From Actinomycetales bacterium (GTDB taxonomy: Bacteria > Actinomycetota > Actinomycetes > Actinomycetales > Quadrisphaeraceae), in contig JAKONK010000127.1 in NCBI GenBank assembly GCA_022701985.1, positions 1 through 47,900 of the forward strand: a DNA stretch of 47,900 nucleotides, in the 5' to 3' direction. Below the pieces are notes generated by a model that saw only the letters and a list, made by a program, of their open reading frames with translations, ran no database searches and was not told where the DNA came from. Below, piece after piece: positions 25,721 through 34,503 of this stretch. Made by a program: the position numbers and the translations under genes. Each line of letters begins with the position of its first letter. Positions within the stretch are counted from its first letter, which is position 1.

Positions 25721-27505
25721 ATGGCCGGGCTCTACCGCGGGGTGACCCACCCCGCTGACGGCCCCGCTGACGAGCGGCCCGCCGGCTCGGCTGCGGCCCG
25801 CCGGCGGGAGGCGCTGGAGCGCGCCGGCCTCGACGACCTCGTCACCGAGGTGGCCGTCCTCCTGGGGTGGACCAGCTCGCGCGCCGGGTCGCTCGTCCAC
25901 CTGGCCGAGCACCTGGTGCAGCACCTGCCGCGCACCCTCGAGCGCCTCGAGGCCGGCCGCCTCGACCTGGCCCAGGTCGAGGTCGTCGCCGACCTCACCC
26001 TGGACCTGGACGCCCAGCTCACCTGGGAGCTCGACGAGGAGCTGTTCGGCCCCGACGGCAGCGGCATCGGCCTGACCACCGCCCGGCTGCGCGCCGAGGT
26101 GGACGCGGGCGTGGCCGCCGAGGACGCGGCCGCGGTGCGACGGCGGTCTCGGCGCAAGGTCGCTGCACGGCGGGTCGCGGTGGAACCGCTGGGTGACGGC
26201 GTCTCCCGGCTCGTCATCACCAGCCCCACGCCCGCCCTGGCCGCGGCCGAGGAGCACCTGGATGCGGTGGCCGCGGCGAACCTGGCCGAAGCCCGCCCGG
26301 CTGCGTCCGAGGGGCGGGTCGCCGCCGACGGCGGAGACCCGTACGCCGAGCCCGACCCCGACGCCCCCGACGCCCCCGTCACCTCGCAGCCTCCTGACCG
26401 GCGCGGACTGGCCGCCCACACCTTCGACGCCACCGTCCGCGCCCTCATCGGCGCCGCCCCGGCCGAGTCCGGCGCGAGCGTCCCTGCGCCCACCCTCGAG
26501 CTGCACGTCGCGCTGCCGGTGCTCGTCGGCGCCTCGGACGACCCGGGGTGGCTCGAGGGGTACGGCTGGGTGCCGGCGTTCCTGGTCCGCCAGGGCCTCA
26601 CCTGGGGGCGGTGCCGCCTGCGCCGGGTCCTGACCGACCCGTTCACCGGCGACCTCATCACCGTCGACGGCCACACCCACCCCGCCTCCTGGCTCACCGA
26701 CCCCGGCCCACCCCCTCGCGGGAGCGACCCCGGCCCTGGCCCTGGCCCCGGCGGACCTGCCTCGCCGGGCGCCTCCGGGGGCCGGCCGCTGCAGGACCTG
26801 CCACCACCGCGCACCGAGGACGACGTGCTCGGACCCGCCACCGTGGTGAGCGGACCCCCCGGCACGACCTCCGACGACCCCAGCGCGAGCGCCGAGGGTT
26901 CAGACCTCGACGACCCCTGCGATGACACACCCGACCCCTGCACCTCCGGCGCGTGCGCGCCGGTGGATCCGGCGGCGTGCCCCCTCGCCAGGGCCCCGGG
27001 TGGTGGGCGCTACGCCCCGACCGCCGCGCAGGACCGGGTGGTCCGCCGGCGGTGGCAGTGCTGCACGCACCCGGGGTGCCCCCGGAGGGCGTCGGCCTGC
27101 GACGTCGACCACGTCGTCGCCCACCGCCCGGGTGGGGCGGCTGCGGGTGGTGGCACCACGTGTGCGTGCAACCTGGAGCCGAAGTGCCGCAGGCACCACC
27201 TGCTCAAGCACGGCACCGACCCCCGCGACCTCGGTCCCCACGAAGAGGGGTGGGTGCGGTGGACCGCGCGGTGGGAGCAGTGGCGCTGCGACCGGGGCTC
27301 CTCGCACTGGCGCTCCCCGCTGGGGTTCGACCACCACAGCGCGCCGCGGCCCGCGGGTCCGCCGGTGGAGCGGTTCCAGACGACGCCGTGGCCCCCGCGC
27401 GACCCCGAGGAGGAGCGCCGTCTCGGACGCCGGCACCCCACCGCAGGCCCGACGTCGCCGGGGTCTGGTCCTCGGTCCCGCTTCCCGGCCGAGCCCGGCT
27501 CCTAG
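25721..27505 (+). CDS. DUF222/HNH endonuclease-domain protein
   Basis: A protein of about 594 residues. The N-terminal half is the DUF222 helical domain typical of actinobacteria ([57 protein letters not shown]). A long proline/glycine-rich low-complexity linker follows (around residues 330-420). The HNH nuclease motif ends it: [17 protein letters not shown], with [16 protein letters not shown]. Such genes exist in many copies in actinomycete genomes and behave as accessory elements; their function is unknown, and a homing or self-splicing role is only suspected. The start is uncertain: ATG 25721 is used, GTG at 25673 or 25703 are alternatives. It lies between pafA and the prc operon, where most relatives have nothing comparable. 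Confidence 0.88.
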   Translation: MAGLYRGVTHPADGPADERPAGSAAARRREALERAGLDDLVTEVAVLLGWTSSRAGSLVHLAEHLVQHLPRTLERLEAGRLDLAQVEVVADLTLDLDAQLTWELDEELFGPDGSGIGLTTARLRAEVDAGVAAEDAAAVRRRSRRKVAARRVAVEPLGDGVSRLVITSPTPALAAAEEHLDAVAAANLAEARPAASEGRVAADGGDPYAEPDPDAPDAPVTSQPPDRRGLAAHTFDATVRALIGAAPAESGASVPAPTLELHVALPVLVGASDDPGWLEGYGWVPAFLVRQGLTWGRCRLRRVLTDPFTGDLITVDGHTHPASWLTDPGPPPRGSDPGPGPGPGGPASPGASGGRPLQDLPPPRTEDDVLGPATVVSGPPGTTSDDPSASAEGSDLDDPCDDTPDPCTSGACAPVDPAACPLARAPGGGRYAPTAAQDRVVRRRWQCCTHPGCPRRASACDVDHVVAHRPGGAAAGGGTTCACNLEPKCRRHHLLKHGTDPRDLGPHEEGWVRWTARWEQWRCDRGSSHWRSPLGFDHHSAPRPAGPPVERFQTTPWPPRDPEEERRLGRRHPTAGPTSPGSGPRSRFPAEPGS

Positions 27506-27622
27506 GCTCCGCGGGTGGGGGGGGTTGTTCACCTGCAACGCCTGGCGGCTCTCGTCGCTGGTGTCTCCTGCGGCGAGGTGGTCGAGCAGCCGGTGTCTCG
27601 TGGTCGACGGTCGGCGGGAGGC

Positions 27623-28138
27623 TCAGCCCGCCAGCGGCTTGCCGAGCACGACCAGGCGGACCCCGCGGTCGTCCGTGCGCTCGTCGGCGGTGACGACGTA
27701 CCCCGCCCGCTGGTAGAGGCGGATCGACCCCTCGGACGCAGCACCGGTGAAGAGCTCCATCCGCACGGCCCCCGCGGCGCGGGCAGCGTCCTCGACGGCG
27801 CCGAGCAGCTCACCGCCGAGCCCGCGCCCCTGGGCGTCAGGGGCGACGACGAGGCGACCCACGTGCCCGGTCAGCCCCGTCCCGTCGTCGGCAAGGCGCA
27901 CCCGCACCGCGCCGAGCAGCCGGTCGGGCCGCCAGTCCGTCCACGCCCCGGCCTCGGCGACCAGCACGCGCTGGGCGCGGTCGGCGATGGCGGCGCGGAC
28001 GTCGTCCGCGGTCTCGCGCAGCGGCGGCAGCAGGGGGTCGCCGTAGCGCTGGGCCTCGCTGACGAAGGCGGCCAGCGACAGCACCAGCACCTCACCGGCG
28101 TCGGCCGGTGAGGCGGGGCGCAGCCGCCAGCCGCCCAC
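27623..28138 (-). CDS. GNAT-family N-acetyltransferase
   Basis: A 171-residue acyltransferase. The acetyl-CoA loop is VAPDAQGRGLGGELLGAVE, preceded by strands LLGAVRVRLADDG and TGHVGRLVV, and followed by MELFTGAASEGSIRLYQRAGY. The N-terminal part VGGWRLRPASPADAGEVL is the usual first strand and helix. The substrate is not known. The GTG at 28138 has GGAG a few bases upstream. It starts about 30 bases after prcA in the same direction, so it may be cotranscribed with the proteasome genes. A short GC-rich inverted repeat (GGCGGG/CCCGCC) spans its stop codon. The 117-base gap to the convergent HNH gene shows nothing else recognisable. Confidence 0.9.
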   Translation of the reverse strand: MGGWRLRPASPADAGEVLVLSLAAFVSEAQRYGDPLLPPLRETADDVRAAIADRAQRVLVAEAGAWTDWRPDRLLGAVRVRLADDGTGLTGHVGRLVVAPDAQGRGLGGELLGAVEDAARAAGAVRMELFTGAASEGSIRLYQRAGYVVTADERTDDRGVRLVVLGKPLAG

Positions 28139-28167
28139 GACGCTCCGTCGGGTCTCGAGCCGGCGGC

Positions 28168-28944
28168 TCAGTCGACGCGGTCGGACGGCAGGCCGGAGTG
28201 GCCGGTGGCCTCCTCGGCGGGCGCGGCCACCGGCTCGGCGGCGGCTGCACCGCCGTCGAGTGCCGACTGGAGGACCGCGCCCTCGAGCCGGCGGAAGGTC
28301 CGGCGCGGGCGGTGGCGCTCCAGCACCGCCACCTCGAGGGCGTCGGCGGTGAGGGTGCGCGCCGGGCCACCGGCCGGGTCGGGTGACAGCGCCGCGAGCG
28401 CCAGCGCCAGGACACCGGGCAGGTCGAGGTCGGCCCGCCACCCCTCGCGCAGCGGCCCGGCGACGGCCTCGGTCTGCCCGCCGATGATGACGACGCCGTG
28501 CTCCTCGGCGACGGAGCCGTCGTAGGTGAGGCGGTAGAGCTGGTCGGTCCCGGGCTCGGGACCCACCTGCGCGACGACGACCTCGACCTCCAGCGGCTTG
28601 GGCTCGCTGGTGAAGACCGCCCCGAGGGACTGCGCATAGGCGTTGGCCAGGCCGCGGGCGGTGACGTCGGTGCGGTCGTAGGAGTAGCCGCGCAGGTCGG
28701 CGTACCTGACCCCGGCCACCCGCAGGTTCTCGAACTCGTTGTACTTGCCGACCGCGGCGAAGCCGATCCGGTCGTAGATCTCGCTGACCTTGTGCAGCGC
28801 GCGCGAGGGGTTCTCCGCCACGAAGGCGATGCCCCCGGCGTACTCGGCGACGACCACCGACCGGCCGCGGGAGATGCCCTTGCGGGCGTAGTCGGCCTTG
28901 TCGCGGATCAGCTGCTCGGGGCTGACGTAGAACGGCATGCTCAT
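28168..28944 (-). CDS. prcA: 20S proteasome alpha subunit
   Basis: A 258-residue non-catalytic outer-ring subunit. The N-terminal gate region [20 protein letters not shown] and the following [18 protein letters not shown] match actinobacterial PrcA. The fold continues with [20 protein letters not shown] and [19 protein letters not shown]. The C-terminal 35 residues are alanine-rich and variable. The ATG overlaps the prcB stop in ATGA. With PrcB it forms the 28-subunit core that degrades pupylated proteins delivered by Mpa. Confidence 0.97.
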   Translation of the reverse strand: MSMPFYVSPEQLIRDKADYARKGISRGRSVVVAEYAGGIAFVAENPSRALHKVSEIYDRIGFAAVGKYNEFENLRVAGVRYADLRGYSYDRTDVTARGLANAYAQSLGAVFTSEPKPLEVEVVVAQVGPEPGTDQLYRLTYDGSVAEEHGVVIIGGQTEAVAGPLREGWRADLDLPGVLALALAALSPDPAGGPARTLTADALEVAVLERHRPRRTFRRLEGAVLQSALDGGAAAAEPVAAPAEEATGHSGLPSDRVD

Positions 28945-29801
28945 CGGGAGCGCCCCTCCTGCTCGGCCGTGCGGTCGGCGATGACGGCGCGGGCGACGTC
29001 ACCGAGCTCGGCGTCGGGCACCCGGGTGTAGCCGTCGGCGCCGATCACCGCGACGACGGGCCAGATCCTGCGGACGACGTCGGGACCGCCGGTGGCGGAG
29101 TCGTCGTCGGCGGCGTCGTAGAGGGCCTCGACGGCCACCCGCACCGCGGCGCCGGCGTCGAGGCCGGGGCGCCACAGCTTCTTCAGGGCGCCGCGGGCGA
29201 ACAGCGAGCCGGAGCCCACGGCGTGGTGCTCGTGCTCCTCGTAGCGGCCGCCGGTGACGTCGTAGCTGAAGATCCGGCCGGCGCGCGGACCGGGGCGGGC
29301 GAGGTCGTAGCCGGCGAACAGCGGCACGACCGCCAGGCCCTGCATGGCCAGGCCGAGGTTGCCGCGCACCATCGTGGCCAGGCGGTTCGCCTTGCCGTCG
29401 AGGCTGAGCAGCGCGCCCTCGATCTTCTCGTAGTGCTCGAGCTCGACCTGGAACAGGCGCACCAGCTCCACGGCCAGGCCGGCGGAGCCGGCGATGCCGA
29501 CGCAGCTCCACGCGTCGGCCGGGAACACCTTCTCGATGTCGCGGCTGGCGATCATCGCTCCGGCGGTGGCGCGGCGGTCACCGGCCATCACCACGCCGCC
29601 GTCGTGGGTCAGCGCGACGATGGTCGTGGCGTGCGGCGCGAGGCCCGCCGCTGACGAGCCGGCCGAGGAGCCGTCAGCACCGGGCAGGGCCCGCCGGCCC
29701 GGCAGCAGCTCGGGCGCGTGCGCACCGAGGTACTCCGAGAACGACGACGACAGGCCGGGAGCCTGCTCGGGCAGCGGGGACGCCCAGCGCCGGTCCGTCA
29801 C
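28941..29801 (-). CDS. prcB: 20S proteasome beta subunit
   Basis: A 286-residue catalytic subunit. A 58-residue propeptide precedes the mature start [19 protein letters not shown]; Thr59 is the predicted nucleophile after autocleavage, and the Asp and Lys of the active site are in MAGDRRAT and [10 protein letters not shown]. The residue before the threonine is alanine (PHATTIVAL), while glycine is usual in mycobacteria. Further conserved parts are [20 protein letters not shown] and [18 protein letters not shown]. The GTG at 29801 shares GTGA with the pup stop, and the gene overlaps prcA by four bases. Confidence 0.97.
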   Translation of the reverse strand: MTDRRWASPLPEQAPGLSSSFSEYLGAHAPELLPGRRALPGADGSSAGSSAAGLAPHATTIVALTHDGGVVMAGDRRATAGAMIASRDIEKVFPADAWSCVGIAGSAGLAVELVRLFQVELEHYEKIEGALLSLDGKANRLATMVRGNLGLAMQGLAVVPLFAGYDLARPGPRAGRIFSYDVTGGRYEEHEHHAVGSGSLFARGALKKLWRPGLDAGAAVRVAVEALYDAADDDSATGGPDVVRRIWPVVAVIGADGYTRVPDAELGDVARAVIADRTAEQEGRSR

Positions 29802-30004
29802 TGGCCGCCCTTCTGCGTGTACTGGCGGACGAACTGCTCCGCGTTCGACTCGAGGACGTCGTCGATCTCGTCGAGGAGGGCGTCGACGTCGTCGGTCTGG
29901 TCCTTCTCGCCCGCCTGCGCGCCCGAGCGCGGCAGGGGCTCGACCTCGTGCTCGACCTCGTCCTTGTCGCGGCGCGACGGGCGCTGCTGCTCCTGACCTG
30001 GCAC
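29798..30004 (-). CDS. pup: Prokaryotic ubiquitin-like protein Pup
   Basis: A 68-residue modifier. It has the disordered N-terminus [15 protein letters not shown], the central helix-forming segment [20 protein letters not shown] that binds the Mpa coiled coil, and the C-terminus [12 protein letters not shown]. The last residue is Gln, so Dop must deamidate it to Glu before PafA can ligate it. The GTG at 30004 gives the family N-terminus, with GAGGGGG upstream. It is too short to stand out by length alone, but the sequence is unmistakable. It leads pup-prcB-prcA with overlapping stop and start codons. Confidence 0.97.
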   Translation of the reverse strand: MPGQEQQRPSRRDKDEVEHEVEPLPRSGAQAGEKDQTDDVDALLDEIDDVLESNAEQFVRQYTQKGGQ

Positions 30005-30035
30005 TGGAGGCCCCCTCGATCTCGCTGGTCCCCCG

Positions 30036-30041
30036 ATCGTA
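30036..30041 (-). promoter_or_regulatory. -10 box of the pup-prcBA operon
   Basis: TACGAT on the minus strand about 30 bases before the pup GTG, leaving a short leader with a Shine-Dalgarno run. No clear -35 is seen. An inverted repeat (30048-30054 with 30065-30071) lies just upstream. Confidence 0.45.
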
Positions 30042-30118
30042 GGCGGGGGTGCCGACGCCGCACCCGGCACCACCCGGTGACCCCCCTCACCGCCGGGCGG
30101 CTGGCAGCATCGACGCCC

Positions 30119-30988
30119 GTGACCCCTGACCCGACCGTCCCGGCCGAGGTGCCGGCAGAGGTGCTGCGTGCCCGCGAGGGCACCGGCACCGCCTTCCCCG
30201 CGGCGCTCGCCGCGCACGCCCGGCGTCCCGGAGCGCTGGCCGACGCCGCCGCGTGGTGGTCGTCCGCCGACCCGGTGGCGCGCCTGGTGGGGCTGGAGCT
30301 GTCGGCGGTGCTCGCCGGGCCCGCCTCACCGCTGGCCGTGGCCGAGCGCGGCCCCGCTCTCGCGCAGGTCACCGCCCAGGCCGCCGACGCCGCCACCAGC
30401 GACGACGCCGACCTGCGCTGGTCCGCCGCCAAGGCCCTGGGCTCGGTGGGTCCCTCCGGGCAGGCGCTGGCGGTGCTGCTGCGGCTGGCCCGCGACCCCG
30501 ACCCCGACGTCCGCTGGCAGGCGCTGGGCTGCCTGCCGATGGCCCTGGGCACCGAGCCGGGAGCCCTGGAGGGGCCCGCCGCCCGCGAGGTCGTCGCCGT
30601 CCTCGTCGCGGCCACCGCGGACGCCGAGGACGAGATCGCCGAGCAGGCCGTCTTCGTCCTCGCCGAGCAGCTCGACACCGCCGGGGCCGCCGCCGCGCCC
30701 GCCGTCGCCGACGCGCTGGCCGCCCACCTGCCCCCGCCCGGGACCCCCGCCGCCGACGACGAGGCGGGCTCCGGCGAGCGGGCATCGCTGGCCGCGCTCG
30801 CCCTCGCCCGCCGCGACGACCCGCGCGCCGAGCCCGCGGTGCGCGCCCGCCTCGCGCAGGCCCTCGAGGCGGTGCGCAGCGAGAGCGACCCCGACGCCGC
30901 CGCCGAGCTCGACGACGCCTGGCTCGAGGCCGCCGAGCTGCTCCCCGGCCTGGCGCCCCTGCTCGCGGACGTGCGCGCGGCCCGCTGA
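30119..30988 (+). CDS. HEAT-repeat-like protein
   Basis: A 289-residue, alanine-rich, all-helical soluble protein. Repeated helix pairs with the HEAT/armadillo pattern are visible in DADLRWSAAKALGSVGPSG, LLRLARDPDPDVRWQALGCLP and DAEDEIAEQAVFVLAEQL, so it probably forms a short solenoid for protein binding. There are no catalytic motifs and no signal peptide. It is divergent from pup across a 114-base region and converges on the histidine kinase gene with a 37-base gap. The GTG at 30119 is used; a GTG at 30077 is possible. A role as adaptor in the proteasome pathway is suggested only by position. Confidence 0.8.
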   Translation: MTPDPTVPAEVPAEVLRAREGTGTAFPAALAAHARRPGALADAAAWWSSADPVARLVGLELSAVLAGPASPLAVAERGPALAQVTAQAADAATSDDADLRWSAAKALGSVGPSGQALAVLLRLARDPDPDVRWQALGCLPMALGTEPGALEGPAAREVVAVLVAATADAEDEIAEQAVFVLAEQLDTAGAAAAPAVADALAAHLPPPGTPAADDEAGSGERASLAALALARRDDPRAEPAVRARLAQALEAVRSESDPDAAAELDDAWLEAAELLPGLAPLLADVRAAR

Positions 30989-31025
30989 GGGGTGGCGGGG
31001 GTCGGCCGATCAGCCGAGCAGCGGC

Positions 31026-32486
31026 TCAGGCCTCCTGCGGGAAGGCCAGCGAGACCGTCGTCCCGCTGGGGCCGGTGGCCAGGTCGACCCGCCCGCCCTG
31101 GGCGAGGGTGACCGCCCGGACCACCGACAGCCCCAGGCCCGAGCCGCGCTGGTCGCCGGAGTCGCGGGTGGTCACGAAGGGCTCGAACGCGACGTCGGCG
31201 ACGGCGGGGTCCATCCCGGGTCCGTCGTCGGCGACGTCCAGCACCACCCACCCGTCGTCGCGCACCCGCGCCGCCACGCGCACCCGGGTCCCGGGCGGGG
31301 TGTGGGTGCGCGCGTTCAGCACGAGGTTCAGCAGGGCCTGCACCACGCGGTCCTCGTCACCCGCGATGACGACGGGTGGCGCCTCGCGCTCGACCTGCAC
31401 CTCCACCAGCGGGAGGTCGAGCCCCGCGGTGCGCTCCGCGAGCGCCACCAGCAGGTCGGGGACGAAGACCGCCTCGACGGACGCCCCGTCGGCGGTGCCG
31501 CCGCGGGTGACGGCGGTGAGGTCGTCGACGAGGCGCCCGAGCCGGTCGAGCTCGCGGCGCAGCACGGCGGCGGTGGCCGCGGCGTCCTGCCCGTGCGAGC
31601 CGCCACTGGTGAGCTCGAAGACCTCGAGGTGGCCCTGGGCGACGGCGAGCGGGGTGCGCAGCTCGTGGGAGACCGACGCGAGCAGGCGGCGCCGCAGCGC
31701 CTCGTCGCGGCTGATGCGCTCCAGCATCCGCTCGACCTCGTCGGCGACGGCGCCGACCTCGTCGTCGCGGCGCGTCCCCGGGACCGAGACCCGCTGGTCG
31801 GGCAGCGCGGCGAGGTCGACGGCGCGGGCGGCCTCGGCCAGGCGGCGCAGCGGGGCGGTGGCGCGGCGCACCGCGACCACGAGCACGGCGCCGCCGACCA
31901 GCAGGCCCACCCCGCCGGCGAGGGCGATGCGCACGAGGGCCTCGCGGGCCTGGTCGCGGCCCGGTTCCAGCGAGCCGACGAGCAGCACCGCGCCGACCTG
32001 CTGGCCCCCCGCGGTCAGGGGGGCGTTGAGGACGCGGAGGTCGCCGGCGGGTGAGGGGACCGTGACGAGCTGCTCCGGGACGCCGGTGGGCAGCTGCGCC
32101 CGGCCGACGAGGTCGCGCAGGACGGCGGGGCTCTCGCGGGTGGCGAAGGTGCCACCGCCGGGGACGTCGAGGACGGCGAGGTGGCGGGCGCTGCCGGAGT
32201 GGGTGAGCTGGTAGGTGCGCGCCGCCTCCGCGGCCTCCTGCGGGGTCAGCTGCCCGTCGGCACCCGCCTGCGCCTCCAGCAGCGGCGGCAGGGCCCGGCG
32301 CACCTCGACCAGCTCGCCGAGGAGCACCTCGTCGAGGGAGGCGCGGTCGTCGACGCGGATGAGCTCGGCGGTGAGGAGCGCCGCAGCGGTGAGGGTGGCC
32401 GCGAGGACCGCGAGCGCGATGGCGGTGACGCGGCGGTGGAGGGCCCCCGCGAGCCAGCGGGCGGGTCCTCCGAGGGCCCTGCGCAC
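31026..32486 (-). CDS. Sensor histidine kinase
   Basis: A 486-residue membrane kinase. Helix 1 is ALAVLAATLTAAALLTAELI (about 25-44), an extracytoplasmic domain of roughly 145 residues follows, and helix 2 is IALAGGVGLLVGGAVLVVAV (about 190-209). Then come HAMP (RRATAPLRRLAEAARAVDL), the phosphoacceptor histidine in LLASVSHELRTPLAVAQG, the N box LNLVLNARTHTPPG, and G boxes VADDGPGMD and RGSGLGLSVVRA. The extracellular domain has no recognisable fold, so the signal is unknown. It follows the response regulator gene by six bases. Both are inserted between pup and dop, where relatives usually have no regulator pair. Confidence 0.95.
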   Translation of the reverse strand: MRRALGGPARWLAGALHRRVTAIALAVLAATLTAAALLTAELIRVDDRASLDEVLLGELVEVRRALPPLLEAQAGADGQLTPQEAAEAARTYQLTHSGSARHLAVLDVPGGGTFATRESPAVLRDLVGRAQLPTGVPEQLVTVPSPAGDLRVLNAPLTAGGQQVGAVLLVGSLEPGRDQAREALVRIALAGGVGLLVGGAVLVVAVRRATAPLRRLAEAARAVDLAALPDQRVSVPGTRRDDEVGAVADEVERMLERISRDEALRRRLLASVSHELRTPLAVAQGHLEVFELTSGGSHGQDAAATAAVLRRELDRLGRLVDDLTAVTRGGTADGASVEAVFVPDLLVALAERTAGLDLPLVEVQVEREAPPVVIAGDEDRVVQALLNLVLNARTHTPPGTRVRVAARVRDDGWVVLDVADDGPGMDPAVADVAFEPFVTTRDSGDQRGSGLGLSVVRAVTLAQGGRVDLATGPSGTTVSLAFPQEA

Positions 32487-32492
32487 GGGCCG

Positions 32493-33203
32493 TCAGTCCG
32501 CGACGAGCCGGTAGCCGGCCCCGCGGACGGTCTCGATGCGCTCGGCGCCGAGCTTGCGGCGCAGGTGGCGCACGCAGGTCTCCACGACGTTGCTGGCGCC
32601 GTCGAAGTCGTACCCCCAGACCCTGTCGAGCAGCTGCACCTGGGAGAGGACCTGGCCGGGGTGGCGCAGGAGCACCTCGAGGAGGGCGAACTCGCGGGAG
32701 GACAGGGCCACCTCCCGCCCGCCCCGCGCGGAGCCCTCAGGGCCCTGGGAGCCCTCGGAGTCCTCGACGCGGACGCGGCGGGTGCGCACGTCGAGCCGCA
32801 GGCCCCCGGCGGCCAGCACGACGGCGGACGGCTGGGCGGGCTGGCGCAGCCGCGCCCGCACCCGGGCCAGCAGCTCGGTGAAGCTGAACGGCTTGACCAC
32901 GTAGTCGTCGGCGCCGGCCTCCAGGTTGGCCACGCGGTCCGCGACGGCGTCCTTCGCGGTCAGCACGATGACCGGCAGGGCCGGCCGCACCCGCCGGATG
33001 CCGGCGAGCACCTGCTCCCCCGGCAGGTCGGGCAGGCCCAGGTCGAGGACGACGAGCTCGACGTCCTCCCGCTGCGCGGCCAGCAGGCCCGCGCGCCCTC
33101 CCGACTCGGTGAGCACGGTGAAGCCCGCGGACTCCAGCCCCCTGCGCACGAAGGAGGTGATCCCCGCCTCGTCCTCGACCACCAGCACCGCCACGGCCGC
33201 CAT
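32493..33203 (-). CDS. OmpR/PhoB-family response regulator
   Basis: A 236-residue regulator. The receiver domain has the acidic pair in VLVVEDEAGI, the phosphoacceptor in LVVLDLGLPDLPG, Thr in IVLTAKDA and Lys in DDYVVKPFSF. The C-terminal winged helix has LSSREFALLEVLLRHPGQVL, DGASNVVETCVRHLRRKLG and the final ETVRGAGYRL. A glycine/serine-rich linker joins them. I chose the ATG at 33203 (MAAVAVLVVEDE); a GTG at 33221 would add six residues. Upstream lie two pairs of pentamers 11 bases apart, the spacing that suits this class of regulator, so autoregulation and control of the divergent secreted protein are likely. Confidence 0.94.
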   Translation of the reverse strand: MAAVAVLVVEDEAGITSFVRRGLESAGFTVLTESGGRAGLLAAQREDVELVVLDLGLPDLPGEQVLAGIRRVRPALPVIVLTAKDAVADRVANLEAGADDYVVKPFSFTELLARVRARLRQPAQPSAVVLAAGGLRLDVRTRRVRVEDSEGSQGPEGSARGGREVALSSREFALLEVLLRHPGQVLSQVQLLDRVWGYDFDGASNVVETCVRHLRRKLGAERIETVRGAGYRLVAD

Positions 33204-33227
33204 CCTGCCGGTGGCACCCACCGGCGG

Positions 33228-33267
33228 CCTGACGCGAAGATGACGAGACCGTCAGGTGGGCGTCAGG
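33228..33267. promoter_or_regulatory. Candidate response-regulator operator with 11-bp phasing
   Basis: TGACG occurs at 33230 and 33241, and CGTCA at 33250 and 33261. Each pair is spaced exactly 11 bases, as in OmpR/PhoB direct-repeat sites, and the two pairs face each other; CCTGACG (33228-33234) mirrors CGTCAGG (33250-33256). It lies between the response regulator and the divergent secreted protein gene. Confidence 0.6.
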
Positions 33268-33355
33268 GCAGCGCCACACCCGCCGGGAACCGTGGTGGAC
33301 GTCGGCGCAGCAGCGCCGGTCCGGATGCAGACGCAGACCGACCTGGAGGACCACC

Positions 33356-33967
33356 GTGGCCAGCAAGAAGACCCTCGCCCTCGTCACCGCCGGCGTGCTC
33401 GGCCTCGGCGGGATCGCCGCCGCGGGCGCCGCCGTCGCCGCCGGTGACGACCCCCGCACCGCCGTGGGCGGCGTCGACGTCGGTGCCCTGCAGCCGGCCT
33501 CCGCCGCTCCGGTGGCCCCGGACGGCGCCGGCTCACCCAGCACCGCGCCGCAGGGCGTCGAGCAGGTGGCGGCGCTGCAGGTGCTGCAGGGCGTCCTGGA
33601 GCGCGACGACGACGCCTGGGACGACGACGCCGACGACGCTGACGACCGCTACGACGACTTCAGCGTGAACGGCGTGGACGTCGACCTCGGTCCCTCGGAG
33701 TGGGTGCTCACCGCCCCGGTGCTCCAGGACTACGACGGCGACGGCACCGCCGAGCCCTTCGCCGCCGAGCTCGACGGTCTCGTGGGGCAGACCGTCACCC
33801 TGCAGGTGCGCTACGACGACGACACCGACGACGACGCCGACGACCGGGCTGACGACCGGCTGGACGACGCCGACGTCTACGAGCTGCAGGGCCTCGCCCT
33901 GCGCCCCGCGTCGGGCCCTGCGCCCTGGAGCGGCGGCGCGGTGCCCACCGGCCCCCTCGCCGGCTGA
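33356..33967 (+). CDS. Secreted aspartate-rich protein with EF-hand-like loop
   Basis: A 203-residue exported protein. The signal peptide runs MASKKTLALVTAGVLGLGGI and ends near AAVAAGDDP. The mature part is very acidic, with two aspartate clusters (DDDAWDDDADDADD around residue 84, and DDDTDDDADDRADDRLDDAD around 155). Between them VLQDYDGDGTAEPF has the DxDxDG calcium-loop pattern. It likely binds divalent cations outside the membrane; no enzyme motif is seen. GGAGG stands six bases before the GTG. It is divergent from the two-component genes across a phased operator and is their likely target, perhaps also a ligand or sensor partner of the kinase. Confidence 0.85.
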   Translation: MASKKTLALVTAGVLGLGGIAAAGAAVAAGDDPRTAVGGVDVGALQPASAAPVAPDGAGSPSTAPQGVEQVAALQVLQGVLERDDDAWDDDADDADDRYDDFSVNGVDVDLGPSEWVLTAPVLQDYDGDGTAEPFAAELDGLVGQTVTLQVRYDDDTDDDADDRADDRLDDADVYELQGLALRPASGPAPWSGGAVPTGPLAG

Positions 33968-34031
33968 GCGGCGGTCGGCCGGCGGTCGGCGGTCGGCGGG
34001 TGGGTCGCGAGCGGCTGGCAGGGTGGGGTGC

Positions 34032-34496
34032 GTGAGCACCCCGCCCAGCGGCTCCGGCCGCGTCGTCACCGCCCGCAGCGAGCACCCCGCCGCCGTCCCC
34101 GCCGACCGGCTGCGCGCGGCCCTGGCCGACTACACCGGCGCGCGCCGCGAGGCGATGCCCGCGGCCTACAGCCAGTACCGGGTGGAGTCGGGGGGCACCG
34201 GCGAGGGCACGCGGGTGGGGTGGCGCTTCCAGGCCACGAAGAAGCGCGTGCGCGAGCAGCTCGTCGAGGTCAGCGAGGCACCCGACGGCGCCCTGGTCGA
34301 GAGCGACACCCGCTCCTCGATGGTGACGCGCTGGACCGTGGCGCCCGCGGGCGCCAGCGCCAGCACCGTCGTGGCGCACACCACCTGGAAGGGCGCCGGC
34401 GGCGTCGGCGGCTTCTTCGAGCGGACCTTCGCGCCGCGCGGCCTGCAGCGGACGACGGCGGAGCTGGTGGCGAACCTCGAGCGCGCGCTCCGCTGA
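34032..34496 (+). CDS. SRPBCC-family protein
   Basis: A 154-residue protein with the pattern of polyketide-cyclase-like/START-type domains: an N-terminal strand RVVTARSEHPAAVPADRLRAAL, helix DYTGARREAMPAAYSQYRV, strands WRFQATKKRVREQLVEVSE and STVVAHTTWKGAGGVGGFFE, and a long C-terminal helix LQRTTAELVANLERAL. These proteins bind small hydrophobic ligands; the ligand is unknown. The GTG at 34032 is used, behind a CAGGGT box at seven bases. The gene ends seven bases before the convergent dop stop, without a terminator. The 64 bases before it hold three copies of a GGCGGTC-like tandem repeat. Confidence 0.86.
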   Translation: MSTPPSGSGRVVTARSEHPAAVPADRLRAALADYTGARREAMPAAYSQYRVESGGTGEGTRVGWRFQATKKRVREQLVEVSEAPDGALVESDTRSSMVTRWTVAPAGASASTVVAHTTWKGAGGVGGFFERTFAPRGLQRTTAELVANLERALR

Positions 34497-34503
34497 GGAG
34501 GGG

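Noticed and set aside
27506-27622. Possible remnant gene or mobile element in the gap after the HNH gene
   Set aside because: No inverted repeats, no recognisable coding sequence and no duplication are visible in these 117 bases.
30036-30058. PafBC-type element before pup
   Set aside because: Only the GTCGG core lies at the right distance (five of nine positions); such a core is frequent in this GC-rich DNA.
30989-31025. Terminator between the HEAT gene and the histidine kinase gene
   Set aside because: The best stem (AGCCG/CGGCT) is only five bases and partly inside the kinase stop region.
33968-34031. GGCGGTC-like repeats before the SRPBCC gene as an operator
   Set aside because: Low-complexity GC-rich repeats without symmetry or fixed phasing.
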